Shown piece by piece: positions 10,844-18,559 of a stretch of DNA of 61,764 bases; within the stretch, counting starts at the first letter, position 1, and every line of letters starts with the position of its first letter. Location of the stretch: IMG/VR virus record IMGVR_UViG_3300027162_000003, positions 1 through 61,764 of that record; one strand, 5' to 3'. Both the position numbers and the translations under genes were made by a program. Source of the stretch: a virus. Below the pieces are notes generated by a model. That model saw nothing but the letters and a program-made list of their open reading frames with translations, made no database searches and was not told the DNA's origin.

Positions 10844-11020
10844 TTAAGGTGCTGGAGGACTATATTCTCCTGCATCAATTTCAGCTACATTTGTAAGTTC
10901 TCCACTTTGTATTTGAGCAATTTCATTTCCATTTGGCAGAGTTCCCTCTTCGCTAATTTGAAGCGTTGAATTAGAACTTAAGTCCAGCTTCCCAGTAAAT
11001 GGATTGAATCTCACTGCCAT
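10844..11020 (-). CDS. 58-residue protein with FNPFTGKLD anchor motif
   Basis: The frame from ATG 11020 to TAA 10844 encodes 58 residues. Its first 13 residues ([13 protein letters not shown]) nearly match the N-terminus of the 479-residue collagen protein, suggesting a common attachment motif without the fibre shaft. The rest is acidic and polar, ending SPPAP. It lies between the coiled-coil fibre gene and the 89-residue gene with short spacers. Function unknown. Confidence 0.6.
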   Translation of the reverse strand: MAVRFNPFTGKLDLSSNSTLQISEEGTLPNGNEIAQIQSGELTNVAEIDAGEYSPPAP

Positions 11021-11022
11021 AT

Positions 11023-11292
11023 TTAAGATATGCTGACATTGATAAGATTAGCGTCATTAGAAGTCGGAGGCTGAACAGAATAGGTCAGAGTCAATGTTGC
11101 AACAGGAGTAGATGCTTTCTTGTAAACAACAGTAGCGATGTTATTGGTTACTCCGTAGTAAGTCAAAGAAAGCTCGTCATACTCTGGAATCTGAAACCCC
11201 TGAAGATTAGCTAGTGCAGTAGAAACGCTATCAACACCATCAAGAACCAAGTGACGATATTTTGCTGTGTCGAGAATAGAAGGGACATCCAT
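11023..11292 (-). CDS. hypothetical protein downstream of capsid gene
   Basis: An 89-residue protein with an alternating beta pattern (LSLTYYGVTNNIATVVYKK, ATLTLTYS) after a helical start. It is the first gene after the major capsid gene, where phages often keep head-completion or decoration proteins, but I do not recognise it. Confidence 0.55.
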   Translation of the reverse strand: MDVPSILDTAKYRHLVLDGVDSVSTALANLQGFQIPEYDELSLTYYGVTNNIATVVYKKASTPVATLTLTYSVQPPTSNDANLINVSIS

Positions 11293-11341
11293 AATGGTAT
11301 TGTAGTTATTTTAATTTAGCTTGTAAAATGTAAACTGATTA

Positions 11342-11372
11342 GGTGAGGGGCGGGATTGGACCACCCCCCACC
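11342..11372 (-). terminator. hairpin after the capsid gene
   Basis: A 12-bp GC-rich stem, 11342-11353 pairing with 11361-11372, with two G-U pairs and a 7-nt loop. It lies 17 bp beyond the capsid stop codon on the minus strand. The following bases are only moderately U-rich, so it may be a partial terminator or a 3'-end stabiliser that boosts capsid mRNA over the distal fibre genes. Confidence 0.5.
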
Positions 11373-11388
11373 GATACCAACTTACCAA

Positions 11389-12618
11389 TTACAGACCAGT
11401 CGAGCTAGTCGAACAAGGGAGAGGATTTACATCAAGCTGGCAACGCTTGTAGACGATGGCGCACACATTCTGCGGGCGAATCGGTTGAATCGCACGGCTG
11501 ATTTGATAGATGTGCTGACCGAAGTCGCCATACAGGTTGCAATCGTTGTCGCGGAAGTAGGTCCACTCAAGTTCACCCATAGCAAGCTGCGGGGCGAATT
11601 TGAAGGTTCCCTCGCCAACATACTGCTCAGGAATGAGACGCTTGAAGGCTTCACCAGCGATAACGAACATAACTTCGTAAGGAGCATCAACCCAGATTGG
11701 GTTTCGGCGTTGAGCAAATCCTGTGTCAACAGCTTGACTAATGATAGGATTCACGAGAACGAGGTTGCCGCTGCCATCGAAGCCAGTCGCACGAAGCGGC
11801 TGTTGGTCGATACCAAAGGCGAAACCACGATAACCCATGAACTGATAACCACTGATGCTCTCTTCGCCGAGCTTGAAGCTACCAGCAGTAAGATACAAGA
11901 GGTCTTCTTTGACATCTGCATCGTTGCGGAAGTTTTCAATCTGGTCAGAGGAAGCAAGAACTTGGAAGAACTCGCCATCTTTGCTGGCGAAAGGCTCTGC
12001 AAGCATCTCTTCGCGGAGGAAGGTTCCGATACGATAGAGGGTCTTGAAGTTCATCGGAGCATCTGGGAGATGTGAAGCCCAAGGTGCGCCCTGAACTTGC
12101 ATATCACCAGTCAGATTCTGAGAGAATGTTTTGGTGCTATTGACAACATACTTGATACCGCTCTGAATTAAATACTGATAACGGATGTCGGCGTTGATGA
12201 GCTGAAGGATCGTCTTTTCCAACGCAATTTGAGCTTGGAGGTAGGAACCCTTGAAGGCCGTGCGAGCTTGCTTGACACAAACGCGAGGACCAGCACCACG
12301 GAGGGTCTGGAGTTGGAATGTGTATTCAGTAGAACCAACTTGATCTGGAGTAGCACCAGCACCGCAAAGCGAGGTGTCATTCAAAAACAAAGGAGCGGCA
12401 AGCGCACCAGCGCCATTGACGCCAGCATTAGCTGGAACGGCCATTTCCTCAACAACGCTACGGACGACATCCGAGACATTTGGGAGGGTTCCGCCATCAA
12501 TCGAGTTGATGTATGGGGATTTGCGAGCAAGCACGCGGCCAATCTGACCGATGATGCGAAGGGTATCTTTACTGGCGAAGTCTTGGACTGCCGCCAAAGG
12601 AATGCAGGTATTAGACAT
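11389..12618 (-). CDS. major capsid protein
   Basis: A 409-residue protein called from size, position after the portal/scaffold genes, and residue pattern: an N-terminal FASKDTLRIIGQIGRVLARK, a long helix (AQIALEKTILQLINADIRYQ) compatible with the HK97 spine helix, and C-terminal beta segments. It has several cysteines (residues 5, ~85, ~113 and near the end), unusual for a capsid protein, and could form intersubunit bonds. It sits behind a ~280-nt leader with its own promoter-like sequence, fitting high expression. The family assignment is inference. Confidence 0.7.
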   Translation of the reverse strand: MSNTCIPLAAVQDFASKDTLRIIGQIGRVLARKSPYINSIDGGTLPNVSDVVRSVVEEMAVPANAGVNGAGALAAPLFLNDTSLCGAGATPDQVGSTEYTFQLQTLRGAGPRVCVKQARTAFKGSYLQAQIALEKTILQLINADIRYQYLIQSGIKYVVNSTKTFSQNLTGDMQVQGAPWASHLPDAPMNFKTLYRIGTFLREEMLAEPFASKDGEFFQVLASSDQIENFRNDADVKEDLLYLTAGSFKLGEESISGYQFMGYRGFAFGIDQQPLRATGFDGSGNLVLVNPIISQAVDTGFAQRRNPIWVDAPYEVMFVIAGEAFKRLIPEQYVGEGTFKFAPQLAMGELEWTYFRDNDCNLYGDFGQHIYQISRAIQPIRPQNVCAIVYKRCQLDVNPLPCSTSSTGL

Positions 12619-12772
12619 ATTATTAGTTTTCTAGTTTTGTTTTGTTTGTTGTTTTACTCGACCTTTATTCCCATTGCATTTTTGCTAGAGGAGAATCGAG
12701 TGTGTTTGGGTTTTGTTCTGCTTGAACTACCCTCCGTTTAGAAAACTTTGGGCGACATTCAAGTGCGAGACG

Positions 12773-12786
12773 ATCCATTGCTGGAT
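12773..12786 (-). other. GNRA-type hairpin in capsid leader
   Basis: ATCCA/TGGAT with a 4-nt loop that reads GCAA on the minus strand, a GNRA tetraloop in the orientation of the capsid mRNA. It is part of the ~280-nt 5' untranslated region between the candidate promoter at ~12.9 kb and the capsid start at 12618. Confidence 0.45.
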
Positions 12787-12904
12787 AGCTTGCAAGTTGT
12801 TTGTTCGCCCCGGCACGCTGGGCTTATTGTGCGGCCTGTGATGTGGTTTCTTAAACTACCACGGAGTTGCCATTAACGCATAGCTCGTCGCCGATGTGTG
12901 AACT

Positions 12905-12931
12905 GCTATAATATATTTAATATTTCGTCAA
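12905..12931 (-). promoter_or_regulatory. candidate promoter for the capsid/fibre operon
   Basis: On the minus strand TTGACG (12931-12926) and TATAGC (12910-12905) are separated by 15 bp in very AT-rich DNA. Transcription would start near 12898 and give a long leader before the capsid start at 12618. It is divergent from the plus-strand candidate at 12954. Sequence match only. Confidence 0.4.
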
Positions 12932-12953
12932 ATCATTTTTTCTGAAAATATTT

Positions 12954-12981
12954 TTGACATTTTAAAAAACTCAATTATTGT
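12954..12981 (+). promoter_or_regulatory. candidate plus-strand promoter for a small RNA
   Basis: TTGACA (12954-12959), a 16-bp AT-rich spacer and TATTGT (12976-12981). It is the best sigma70-like match seen in the noncoding block and faces away from the capsid gene, towards a hairpin at 12997-13013 and the terminator at 13040. Confidence 0.45.
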
Positions 12982-12987
12982 GCTTGC

Positions 12988-13075
12988 ATCTTTCTTGAAT
13001 CGAAACAGGATTCATGGACACATTTCCCCAATAGAAATGCCCGTCTTGATGCTGTTTCCATCAAGGCGGGTTTTT
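12988..13075 (+). ncRNA. candidate ~88-nt small RNA with terminator
   Basis: Predicted from the promoter at 12954-12981 to the T-tract at 13071-13075. It holds a 5-bp hairpin GAATC/GATTC (12997-13001 with 13009-13013) and a 12-bp terminator stem. No open reading frame of note. It is antisense to nothing coding and divergent from the capsid promoter. Existence is an inference from the promoter-hairpin-terminator arrangement. Confidence 0.4.
13040..13075 (+). terminator. Rho-independent terminator
   Basis: The stem CCCGTCTTGATG (13040-13051) pairs with CATCAAGGCGGG (13059-13070) with one G-U pair and a 7-nt loop, followed by TTTTT (13071-13075) on the plus strand. A textbook intrinsic terminator. 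Its arms resemble those of the hairpin at 35758-35808. Confidence 0.75.
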
Positions 13076-13079
13076 CATT

Positions 13080-13505
13080 TCGCATGAAGCTAAAAAGCAG
13101 TTCCCGAAAATGAGCCTAAAGATGAGCGTAGCACGGCAGGGTTCTATCCCCTGACTACGGAACAAACCTGAAAAGGACTCCCGTGTGAAGGAGAGGAGTT
13201 GGGAGGGTTAAAAGACTACCAACTTAATACGCTTCTTCAGAAATGAAGGAGACTGCGGATCAAGCTGGCTCTCACCGAAAGGTGTAAACAAAGTAAGGCT
13301 AGGATAAGGACGACCTCTGGCCGAGTGATCTAAAAATGCACACGATTGGCTCCATGCGAGGAAGTGTATGTTTTAGCAGTTTCTTGACCTAGGAACTGCT
13401 ATGCTCCGATTTCACCATCTAGGAAGCATTATGTATTTGCTGTCTGCCAGACCCGCCGGAGGCATATCGAATGCTAAACTTATCTTAAATGATAAGATAA
13501 GCGTG
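13080..13505. ncRNA. candidate large structured noncoding RNA
   Basis: About 430 bases without a credible ORF but rich in inverted repeats: CGTAG..CTACG enclosing CAGGG/CCCTG (13127-13158), CACC-GAAA-GGTG, GGCTAG/CTGGCC around 13298-13322, TAGCAGTTTC/GGAACTGCTA (13374-13401, 10 bp with one G-U), GCATT..AATGC nesting smaller stems (~13427-13474), and a terminal 9-bp stem CTTATCTTA/TAAGATAAG (~13479-13501). The GAAA loop favours the plus strand, but transcription direction is unknown. Size and setting recall large ornate phage RNAs (GOLLD/ROOL type); I cannot match it to one. Confidence 0.5.
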
Positions 13506-13513
13506 TGTAGAGT

Positions 13514-14083
13514 TCAGAGTTTGCGTAGAACAAATTCAATGAAGGCTTCTACGCGATTCTCGTATGGATATGTCTGATCGACGCGAGTTCCAATTTTGTA
13601 ATTATAGTTTGTGTCGATTAGCTCGCAGTAGACTATTTCGCAATTAAAGTTTGCCAACCACTCTGGCAAGCAAACATGGGTTGGTGCTGGAGAACCTTTT
13701 TGCCACAAAGACCAAGTTGACTTGTGGTCTGGATTGAATCGGCTAGGCCAAATCATGCCTTCGTAGAGTTCCCAAGATGGGATCGAGATAACTGCGTATC
13801 CTCCCTTGCGTAGAACTTTCAGCCAAGACTCCAATGCAGCTTTAGGGTCACGCATATGCTCCAAGCATTGAGAGGCATGAATGAAGTCGAACGATTCGGC
13901 TTCAAAGTATCGGTCTAGGTGATTTGCGTCCCCATCTTCCATGTCGAATCTACGAACATCTGGAACATTGATTAGATCGTTTCCTGCTCCAATGTCTATT
14001 CCTTCACCTTTGAATATCTCAGAAAATAGTTCTCGTTTTTCTGAGTTAAATCGACGCTCCATTGCCTTGCTTGATTCTTTCAT
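13514..14083 (-). CDS. class I SAM-dependent methyltransferase
   Basis: A 189-residue protein with the Rossmann methyltransferase pattern: motif I GIDIGAGNDL (~31-40), an acidic residue at the end of strand 2 (RRFDMEDGD), motif IV FDFIHASQCLEHMRDP (~70-85) and a GGYAVISIPS strand. This matches Methyltransf_11-type enzymes acting on small molecules or sugars. It overlaps the upstream glycosyltransferase-like gene by ATGA and closes the glycan block, so methylation of a glycan is a reasonable guess. Confidence 0.75.
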   Translation of the reverse strand: MKESSKAMERRFNSEKRELFSEIFKGEGIDIGAGNDLINVPDVRRFDMEDGDANHLDRYFEAESFDFIHASQCLEHMRDPKAALESWLKVLRKGGYAVISIPSWELYEGMIWPSRFNPDHKSTWSLWQKGSPAPTHVCLPEWLANFNCEIVYCELIDTNYNYKIGTRVDQTYPYENRVEAFIEFVLRKL

Positions 14084-14832
14084 TTGATTAGTTTTAGTGG
14101 GTTTATTCTGTCTATAAAGTAATTTGCGCCTTCGTATCTAACAATGCTGTCTGGAGTATCAAGAGAAGTCTCTTGGATTAGCGGATGATGGAGTCCAGCG
14201 GCTATCCAGAATGGAGATGATTGATTTCCAATGAACATATCACTTCCAGCGATAGCTTGAGCTATATCCAGACAATTATTCGTCAAAAATCTATCAACCT
14301 TGCCGAATTTATTTACAAAATCACCATATTCATCGTGAACTCCGATAAAAACAGCACGATCTCTGATTTTATCAATAAGTTCCCGCCATGGGAACAAATC
14401 GTTTCGGTATCTAGGCGATCTACAACACACAATCTTACCTTGCAAGGTCAAGTTTGGCTTAACTTCTAGCCATTTTTCTATGCAAGGCTCAACTCCAAGC
14501 TCTTTAGCCTGCATTTCAATGATTGTTCCAGTCCCCCAGTATTTTCTGAAACCACAAGCATTAAAATCTATGTTTTTAGGGGCTTTCTCAAAAGACACCC
14601 CTGTAATGTAATCTTGTTGCTCCAATAAAGGCTTTATTGACTGGTATCTGAACCCTTCCATCTTCAATTGCGGAGTGGAATTGTGGTCTGTAATTACTAA
14701 ATGACCACCACCTAGCTTCCGCATAAGTGGAAGGAACGCAATTATGTCCCCAATATGACCAGAATGGAGAAATGTCTTCACGCCAACAACCGCATCACTT
14801 CTGAACGCTTCTTTTTGGGAGTGAATTGGCAA
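14080..14832 (-). CDS. glycosyltransferase family 9-like protein
   Basis: A 250-residue protein. N-terminal LHSGHIGDIIAFLPLM resembles the GDxI..LP motif of GT-B heptosyltransferase-like enzymes, and C-terminal FIGNQSSPFWIAAGL followed by HHPLIQE resembles their nucleotide-sugar-binding end. It is shorter than typical GT9 enzymes (~320-350). It lies in a run of four glycan-modifying genes with overlapping ends. Glycosylation of virion proteins or interference with host surface glycans are alternative roles. Confidence 0.6.
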   Translation of the reverse strand: MPIHSQKEAFRSDAVVGVKTFLHSGHIGDIIAFLPLMRKLGGGHLVITDHNSTPQLKMEGFRYQSIKPLLEQQDYITGVSFEKAPKNIDFNACGFRKYWGTGTIIEMQAKELGVEPCIEKWLEVKPNLTLQGKIVCCRSPRYRNDLFPWRELIDKIRDRAVFIGVHDEYGDFVNKFGKVDRFLTNNCLDIAQAIAGSDMFIGNQSSPFWIAAGLHHPLIQETSLDTPDSIVRYEGANYFIDRINPLKLIK

Positions 14833-15347
14833 TGTTTAACCAATTTGTTAGACAAATCTTTATCGACGGAATTTACCATACTCTTTTCCGTCAAATTGAA
14901 TATGTTTTGATTTATGAATTTAATAATTGCGGCAGAACACATTTCTCGTGTTGCGTAAAACAAGTATGCTGGCTCGCCACATAAATACAAAGATTGATTT
15001 TTCTCAATTTCATTAGCTTTATCTGGAGTGAAATCAAGATTAAACACATCATAGTCACTCATCCATCCACCACCAGCGGCGTGTAGTCCGCACCACCTAG
15101 AAAAGCGAGCTATAAGCCAATTAAATTCATCACTGCGCTCACGAGGTAATGTTGCCTTGGAATTAACCATTTTAGCAATGATCTTATTGTAGAGATGAGA
15201 GCCTTGAATGTGAGAGTTATTTAACAATTCTGCTTTCCAGCCAAGTTTTTCCCATGACTTTTTCCACAAATTAATGCAAGCGAATTCCTCGTTCTGGTCT
15301 GCAAGCTGAATGCTAGTGTAAAATGCGTAAATGTTTTTCATAATCAA
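14778..15347 (-). CDS. glycosyltransferase with DXD motif (GT32/capsule-type)
   Basis: A 189-residue protein with RFSRWCGLHAAGGGWMSDYD at ~82-101. This matches the helix plus GG.Y.D.D motif of DXD sugar-transferase domains (Gly_transf_sug type); DYD would bind the metal and nucleotide sugar. It overlaps its upstream neighbour by ATGA and its downstream neighbour by 55 bp. The N-terminal FYTSIQLADQNEEF is consistent with the start of the GT-A fold. Confidence 0.65.
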   Translation of the reverse strand: MIMKNIYAFYTSIQLADQNEEFACINLWKKSWEKLGWKAELLNNSHIQGSHLYNKIIAKMVNSKATLPRERSDEFNWLIARFSRWCGLHAAGGGWMSDYDVFNLDFTPDKANEIEKNQSLYLCGEPAYLFYATREMCSAAIIKFINQNIFNLTEKSMVNSVDKDLSNKLVKHCQFTPKKKRSEVMRLLA

Positions 15348-16336
15348 TATGTTTTATATCCGACATGGAAGACTGGAAGCCCAAGATCAATGTGCGCTTG
15401 GTGTCCAGCTTGTTTTGCTCGCTTGCAGAATGACACATCTTCTCCAGTAACAGAGTTAATCGGGTGGAAATAGTCAAATTCGCCATTTGCGATTGGCGAT
15501 TTTAGCTCTGGATACTTTTCTTCGATGTCTTGGAAGACTTTTCGGTGAACAAGCATACATCCAGTAGCTACCCAGTCCACGGGAGCTACTTCATCTTGAT
15601 ATGCACGAGCTTTTGGCTCCAAAGACCTATCAGAACACATCAGCGGCCCTCCTTCTTGCCGTCCAAAGTATGCTCCACCAATCAGAGTCTTGTTTGCACC
15701 AATCAATCGTTGAAGCACATGACGCTGAAGCGGTGCATCTTGCATATTCCTAGCACTAGGAACAGTTGATTTCATCCATGCAGGACGACCAATACAAGGA
15801 ATGATGTCGTCATCAATCATCAGTAGCCACTTGGCATCTGTCTCAAGGAACTTTTGCGCTATCTTATTGCGAGAATGATAGATCATCGCATCGCCAATCG
15901 ACATATCGAAACGAATCTTGTCCTTTCCAAAGTCAAGTGCCATCGCAATCAGGGCAAATGCAGTGACTGGATTGGTAGTTTTGTAGCAAGGGAAGCCAAC
16001 AAAGATGTCCCTGCCTGCAAACTCACAACGATATGAAGGCATCCCATCTTGATTGCGGGATTGCATGATAGGATTGTTGAATTTATCAACTTCTTTTTCT
16101 TCTACTTTTGGCTTCCTCCCACGCTTTTGCGCTTGAGGTTCCTCTGGAGATTCTGTTTTCTTCACTTCTTGCTTTTTCTTTTCTACAGGATCATCGTAAT
16201 GAGAGAAGTCTCGTTGTGGTTTTTTTGGCATATTATGATTTATAGGTTTACTTTGAACGCCTTTTCTTGCAAATGGATCAGGAGACTCAAGAGCATTTAG
16301 TGTAATCTTCTCGTCAGGAGATACTTTTACTTCCAT
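15344..16336 (-). CDS. GT-A glycosyltransferase with disordered N-terminus
   Basis: A 330-residue protein. Residues ~1-100 are Lys/Glu/Pro-rich and disordered, including KRGRKPK, which resembles an AT-hook. The remainder is GT-A-like: a WLLMIDDDIIP metal-binding motif, GAYFGR, VDWVATGCMLVHRKVF and GEDVSFCKRAKQAGHQAHID, the last typical of glycosyltransferase 2-like enzymes. It begins the glycan block just after the scaffold-like gene. The tail might tether the enzyme to a DNA or protein partner; a start at the internal MPKKPQRD is also possible. Confidence 0.65.
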   Translation of the reverse strand: MEVKVSPDEKITLNALESPDPFARKGVQSKPINHNMPKKPQRDFSHYDDPVEKKKQEVKKTESPEEPQAQKRGRKPKVEEKEVDKFNNPIMQSRNQDGMPSYRCEFAGRDIFVGFPCYKTTNPVTAFALIAMALDFGKDKIRFDMSIGDAMIYHSRNKIAQKFLETDAKWLLMIDDDIIPCIGRPAWMKSTVPSARNMQDAPLQRHVLQRLIGANKTLIGGAYFGRQEGGPLMCSDRSLEPKARAYQDEVAPVDWVATGCMLVHRKVFQDIEEKYPELKSPIANGEFDYFHPINSVTGEDVSFCKRAKQAGHQAHIDLGLPVFHVGYKTY

Positions 16337-16408
16337 ATGTTGTATTTATTATAAAGTTATACAAAAATGTAATAACTTTTGTATAACTATAGTATCGTTT
16401 ATCAATAC

Positions 16409-17695
16409 TTACCCGCCAAGAGCTTCATCCAAACCAAGATCAATAGCGTCAGCGGCATTCATCTTGATACGATCACTAATGCCAGATGGTTTGTTGACCG
16501 ATTGATTTGCTGTTGATTGCTTTGGCATCTTGCTTGATGACTTCAAAGCATTATTCTCGGCAGTCAACTTCTTGACCTGATCTAGCAATGCGTTCTTTTG
16601 CGTTTGTTCTGTGCGTAACTGGTCCGAAAGCACATGACTGAAGACTGCGGCAGCGGCAATGTTCGTGCGATCCTTGGCGGTTGTAGGCCAAAGTGCAGCT
16701 TCAAACTTTGTTGCTAGTTCAGAGACACGAGCATTGTGAGATTGAATTTGCTGGATTTGTTCTGGAGTAGCATTAGCGGGAGCTTCTGCATACCTAGCCC
16801 AAGGCAACTCTTTTGTGATGTTATCAAGCTCTTGGTCAATCTCGGTAACAGTTTTCTCATACCACTGACCCTTCTCTTGCTCGCGCTCTTGAAGAATCTT
16901 GTCAGCATTTTCAGCAGCATATTGGATTTCCTGTTCTTGCTTCTCACGAAGATCAGCAACATCAACAAGATTGCGCTTCAGCTTTTCAGCATCAGTAAAT
17001 GGAAGATTTCCAAATGCAGGATTGCGCCAGAACTCGTCATTGATCTTATCTGGTCCACCAGCTTTCTCAATGCTAGCAATGACTTCATCAGATGCTCCAT
17101 GTTTACGAAGGATGCCATAGACATTGCCCTTCGCAGTTTCAATCGGTTTAGAATACTTCGATTGGAACTCTGGATCGTTCTTGATGTCGAAAATCTGACG
17201 GAACTTCTTTAGTTCTTCGTAGTCTTGCGGCGTTTGGGCTGGGGCTTGCTCAAGCTGCGCGATCCTTTGACGGAGGGCTTCCGCTTCTTCGGCTTGCTTT
17301 TTGTAGGTGCTTGCAGTTTCTTGGAGCTTACGCCAGTTGCTTTGGTTTTTTTCCGAAAGATTTCGGGGTTGTTCAATAGCCGCGATTTCAGGGTCGATTT
17401 CGACTTGGGGTTTCGCTTGCTCCAGTTGTCCAGCGTCAACTTGATCTGGCACATTTCCCTCTTCAGTTTTGGTTTCCAAAACAGGCTCCACATCATCTTG
17501 AAGTAGATTTTGTTCAGGAACATCACTATTGCTTGTTTCAATTTCATTGCTTGGTTCTTCTTGTTGTTTAATTACCTCATCAAGCAAGTTATCAATTTGC
17601 TGTTCGGTAGAGTCATCAATCTTGTCCGAATCAAGTGATGGGTTTCCGAATCCAGTAACATCGGATTCGACAATGTTCTCGTCTGTATCTGCCAT
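16409..17695 (-). CDS. probable scaffolding protein
   Basis: A 428-residue, Glu/Gln/Asp-rich, mostly helical protein. An acidic disordered N-terminus (~1-110) is followed by coiled coils (around QEEAEALRQRIAQLEQ-like and EKTVTEIDQELDNI segments), and the C-terminus is GGISDR-like and basic, then acidic. No catalytic motif. Size, charge and location between portal and capsid genes fit an internal scaffold that drives capsid assembly. The Gln/Glu bias causes long shadow ORFs on both strands. Confidence 0.65.
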   Translation of the reverse strand: MADTDENIVESDVTGFGNPSLDSDKIDDSTEQQIDNLLDEVIKQQEEPSNEIETSNSDVPEQNLLQDDVEPVLETKTEEGNVPDQVDAGQLEQAKPQVEIDPEIAAIEQPRNLSEKNQSNWRKLQETASTYKKQAEEAEALRQRIAQLEQAPAQTPQDYEELKKFRQIFDIKNDPEFQSKYSKPIETAKGNVYGILRKHGASDEVIASIEKAGGPDKINDEFWRNPAFGNLPFTDAEKLKRNLVDVADLREKQEQEIQYAAENADKILQEREQEKGQWYEKTVTEIDQELDNITKELPWARYAEAPANATPEQIQQIQSHNARVSELATKFEAALWPTTAKDRTNIAAAAVFSHVLSDQLRTEQTQKNALLDQVKKLTAENNALKSSSKMPKQSTANQSVNKPSGISDRIKMNAADAIDLGLDEALGG

Positions 17696-17755
17696 ATTTA
17701 TTTTTGGTTGGTTGGTTGGTTGATTGATTTATTAGATAAAAACTTTTATCTAAAT

Positions 17756-18043
17756 TTATTTTATAGTTCCATCTGGCTGAACTCTGCCATGATATTTTTT
17801 AGCCCAAGAGTCAGCTTCTTCTACAGTATTAAAAGCAGGATATTTATCAAACCCATATTGTTTTGCAGTATTAAATGCGTCTCTGTCTGATAATTGCTTG
17901 CCTTCTACCATTGTTGGAATGACATATTGCTTATCATCAATTCCAAATGTGCCAAGCAATACATTACTCTCACCACCATCCTTGTTTTTCACATAAGGAT
18001 GCTTTGTTGGGAATTGTCTATATTGTGCAGTAGTGCCACCCAT
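17756..18043 (-). CDS. small virion-associated protein (MGG start)
   Basis: A 95-residue protein. Residues ~24-85 contain a VLLGTFGIDDKQYVIPTMVE segment, then a DAFNTAKQYG helix and PAFNTVEEADSWAKKYH, a module found within phage virion or lytic-transglycosylase-associated proteins. It starts MGG, like five other genes in the late region. Confidence 0.55.
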   Translation of the reverse strand: MGGTTAQYRQFPTKHPYVKNKDGGESNVLLGTFGIDDKQYVIPTMVEGKQLSDRDAFNTAKQYGFDKYPAFNTVEEADSWAKKYHGRVQPDGTIK

Positions 18044-18044
18044 A

Positions 18045-18314
18045 TTATTTCTTACGCACAGATTTTGCGCCTTTGCACTTCCATTTTTTTCGACTTAAAT
18101 TATTTGGAGAATTTGGGTCGTTTTGTTTGGATTTTGGTAAACGCTTTTTGATTCCATAACTGCGAGCGCAATAACCTGACGCCTTTTTAGTGCCGGGGCG
18201 AATACGATCCTTGCCATCTGCCGCTTTCCCTGCTTGCCCATACTTAACTGTGCGAGTGCGGCCAGTTGCTTTATTAACCACGATCTTTGTGAATCGTTTT
18301 TTAATAGTTGCCAT
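18045..18314 (-). CDS. small basic conserved phage protein
   Basis: An 89-residue, strongly basic protein (many Lys/Arg) with the segments VKYGQAGKAADGKDRIRPGT, SGYCARSYGIKK and DPNSPNNLSRKKWKC. I recognise this combination as a widespread phage hypothetical family, often between terminase/portal and capsid genes. The charge and two conserved Cys suggest nucleic-acid binding or packaging-related function. It ends 2 bp before the next gene. Confidence 0.6.
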   Translation of the reverse strand: MATIKKRFTKIVVNKATGRTRTVKYGQAGKAADGKDRIRPGTKKASGYCARSYGIKKRLPKSKQNDPNSPNNLSRKKWKCKGAKSVRKK

Positions 18315-18316
18315 AA

Positions 18317-18556
18317 TTACATTGTTGTGAATGTGCCATTTGAAGCATCGTCTTCATTTGTCTTGGAAGAAACAATACTATCAATTTCTTTCAAAACTCG
18401 CTCATATCCCTCTTTGTATTTTGCCTGCAAAGCAACCTCTTCGATTGTCTTGCCGTCACAAAGTGGAACCATTGATTGCAAATATGCTCGTAGCTTATAG
18501 CCACTCTTTTGTGAGTAGTCTCTAAACTTGGCTGAGTCTTCACTCGTCCAATTCAT
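18317..18556 (-). CDS. hypothetical small helical protein
   Basis: A 79-residue protein, largely helical (SAKFRDYSQKSGYKLRAYLQ, TIEEVALQAKYKEGYERVLK). It sits 2 bp upstream of the basic protein gene and 3 bp downstream of the MGG protein. The family is seen next to phage portal genes, but I cannot name a function. Confidence 0.55.
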   Translation of the reverse strand: MNWTSEDSAKFRDYSQKSGYKLRAYLQSMVPLCDGKTIEEVALQAKYKEGYERVLKEIDSIVSSKTNEDDASNGTFTTM

Positions 18557-18559
18557 TTA

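Noticed and set aside
9954-10896. Large plus-strand ORFs opposite the coiled-coil fibre gene
   Set aside because: They mirror the Ala/Thr/Asp repeat codons and have no homology pattern or leader.
13130-13162. T-arm-like CAGGG-TTCTATC-CCCTG suggesting a tRNA or tmRNA
   Set aside because: The flanking CGTAG/CTACG pair makes it one elongated hairpin, and no acceptor stem, anticodon arm or tag ORF exists nearby.
13080-13505. Group I or group II intron
   Set aside because: No recognisable P7/P3 core or domain V, no interrupted gene on either side and no intron-encoded protein.
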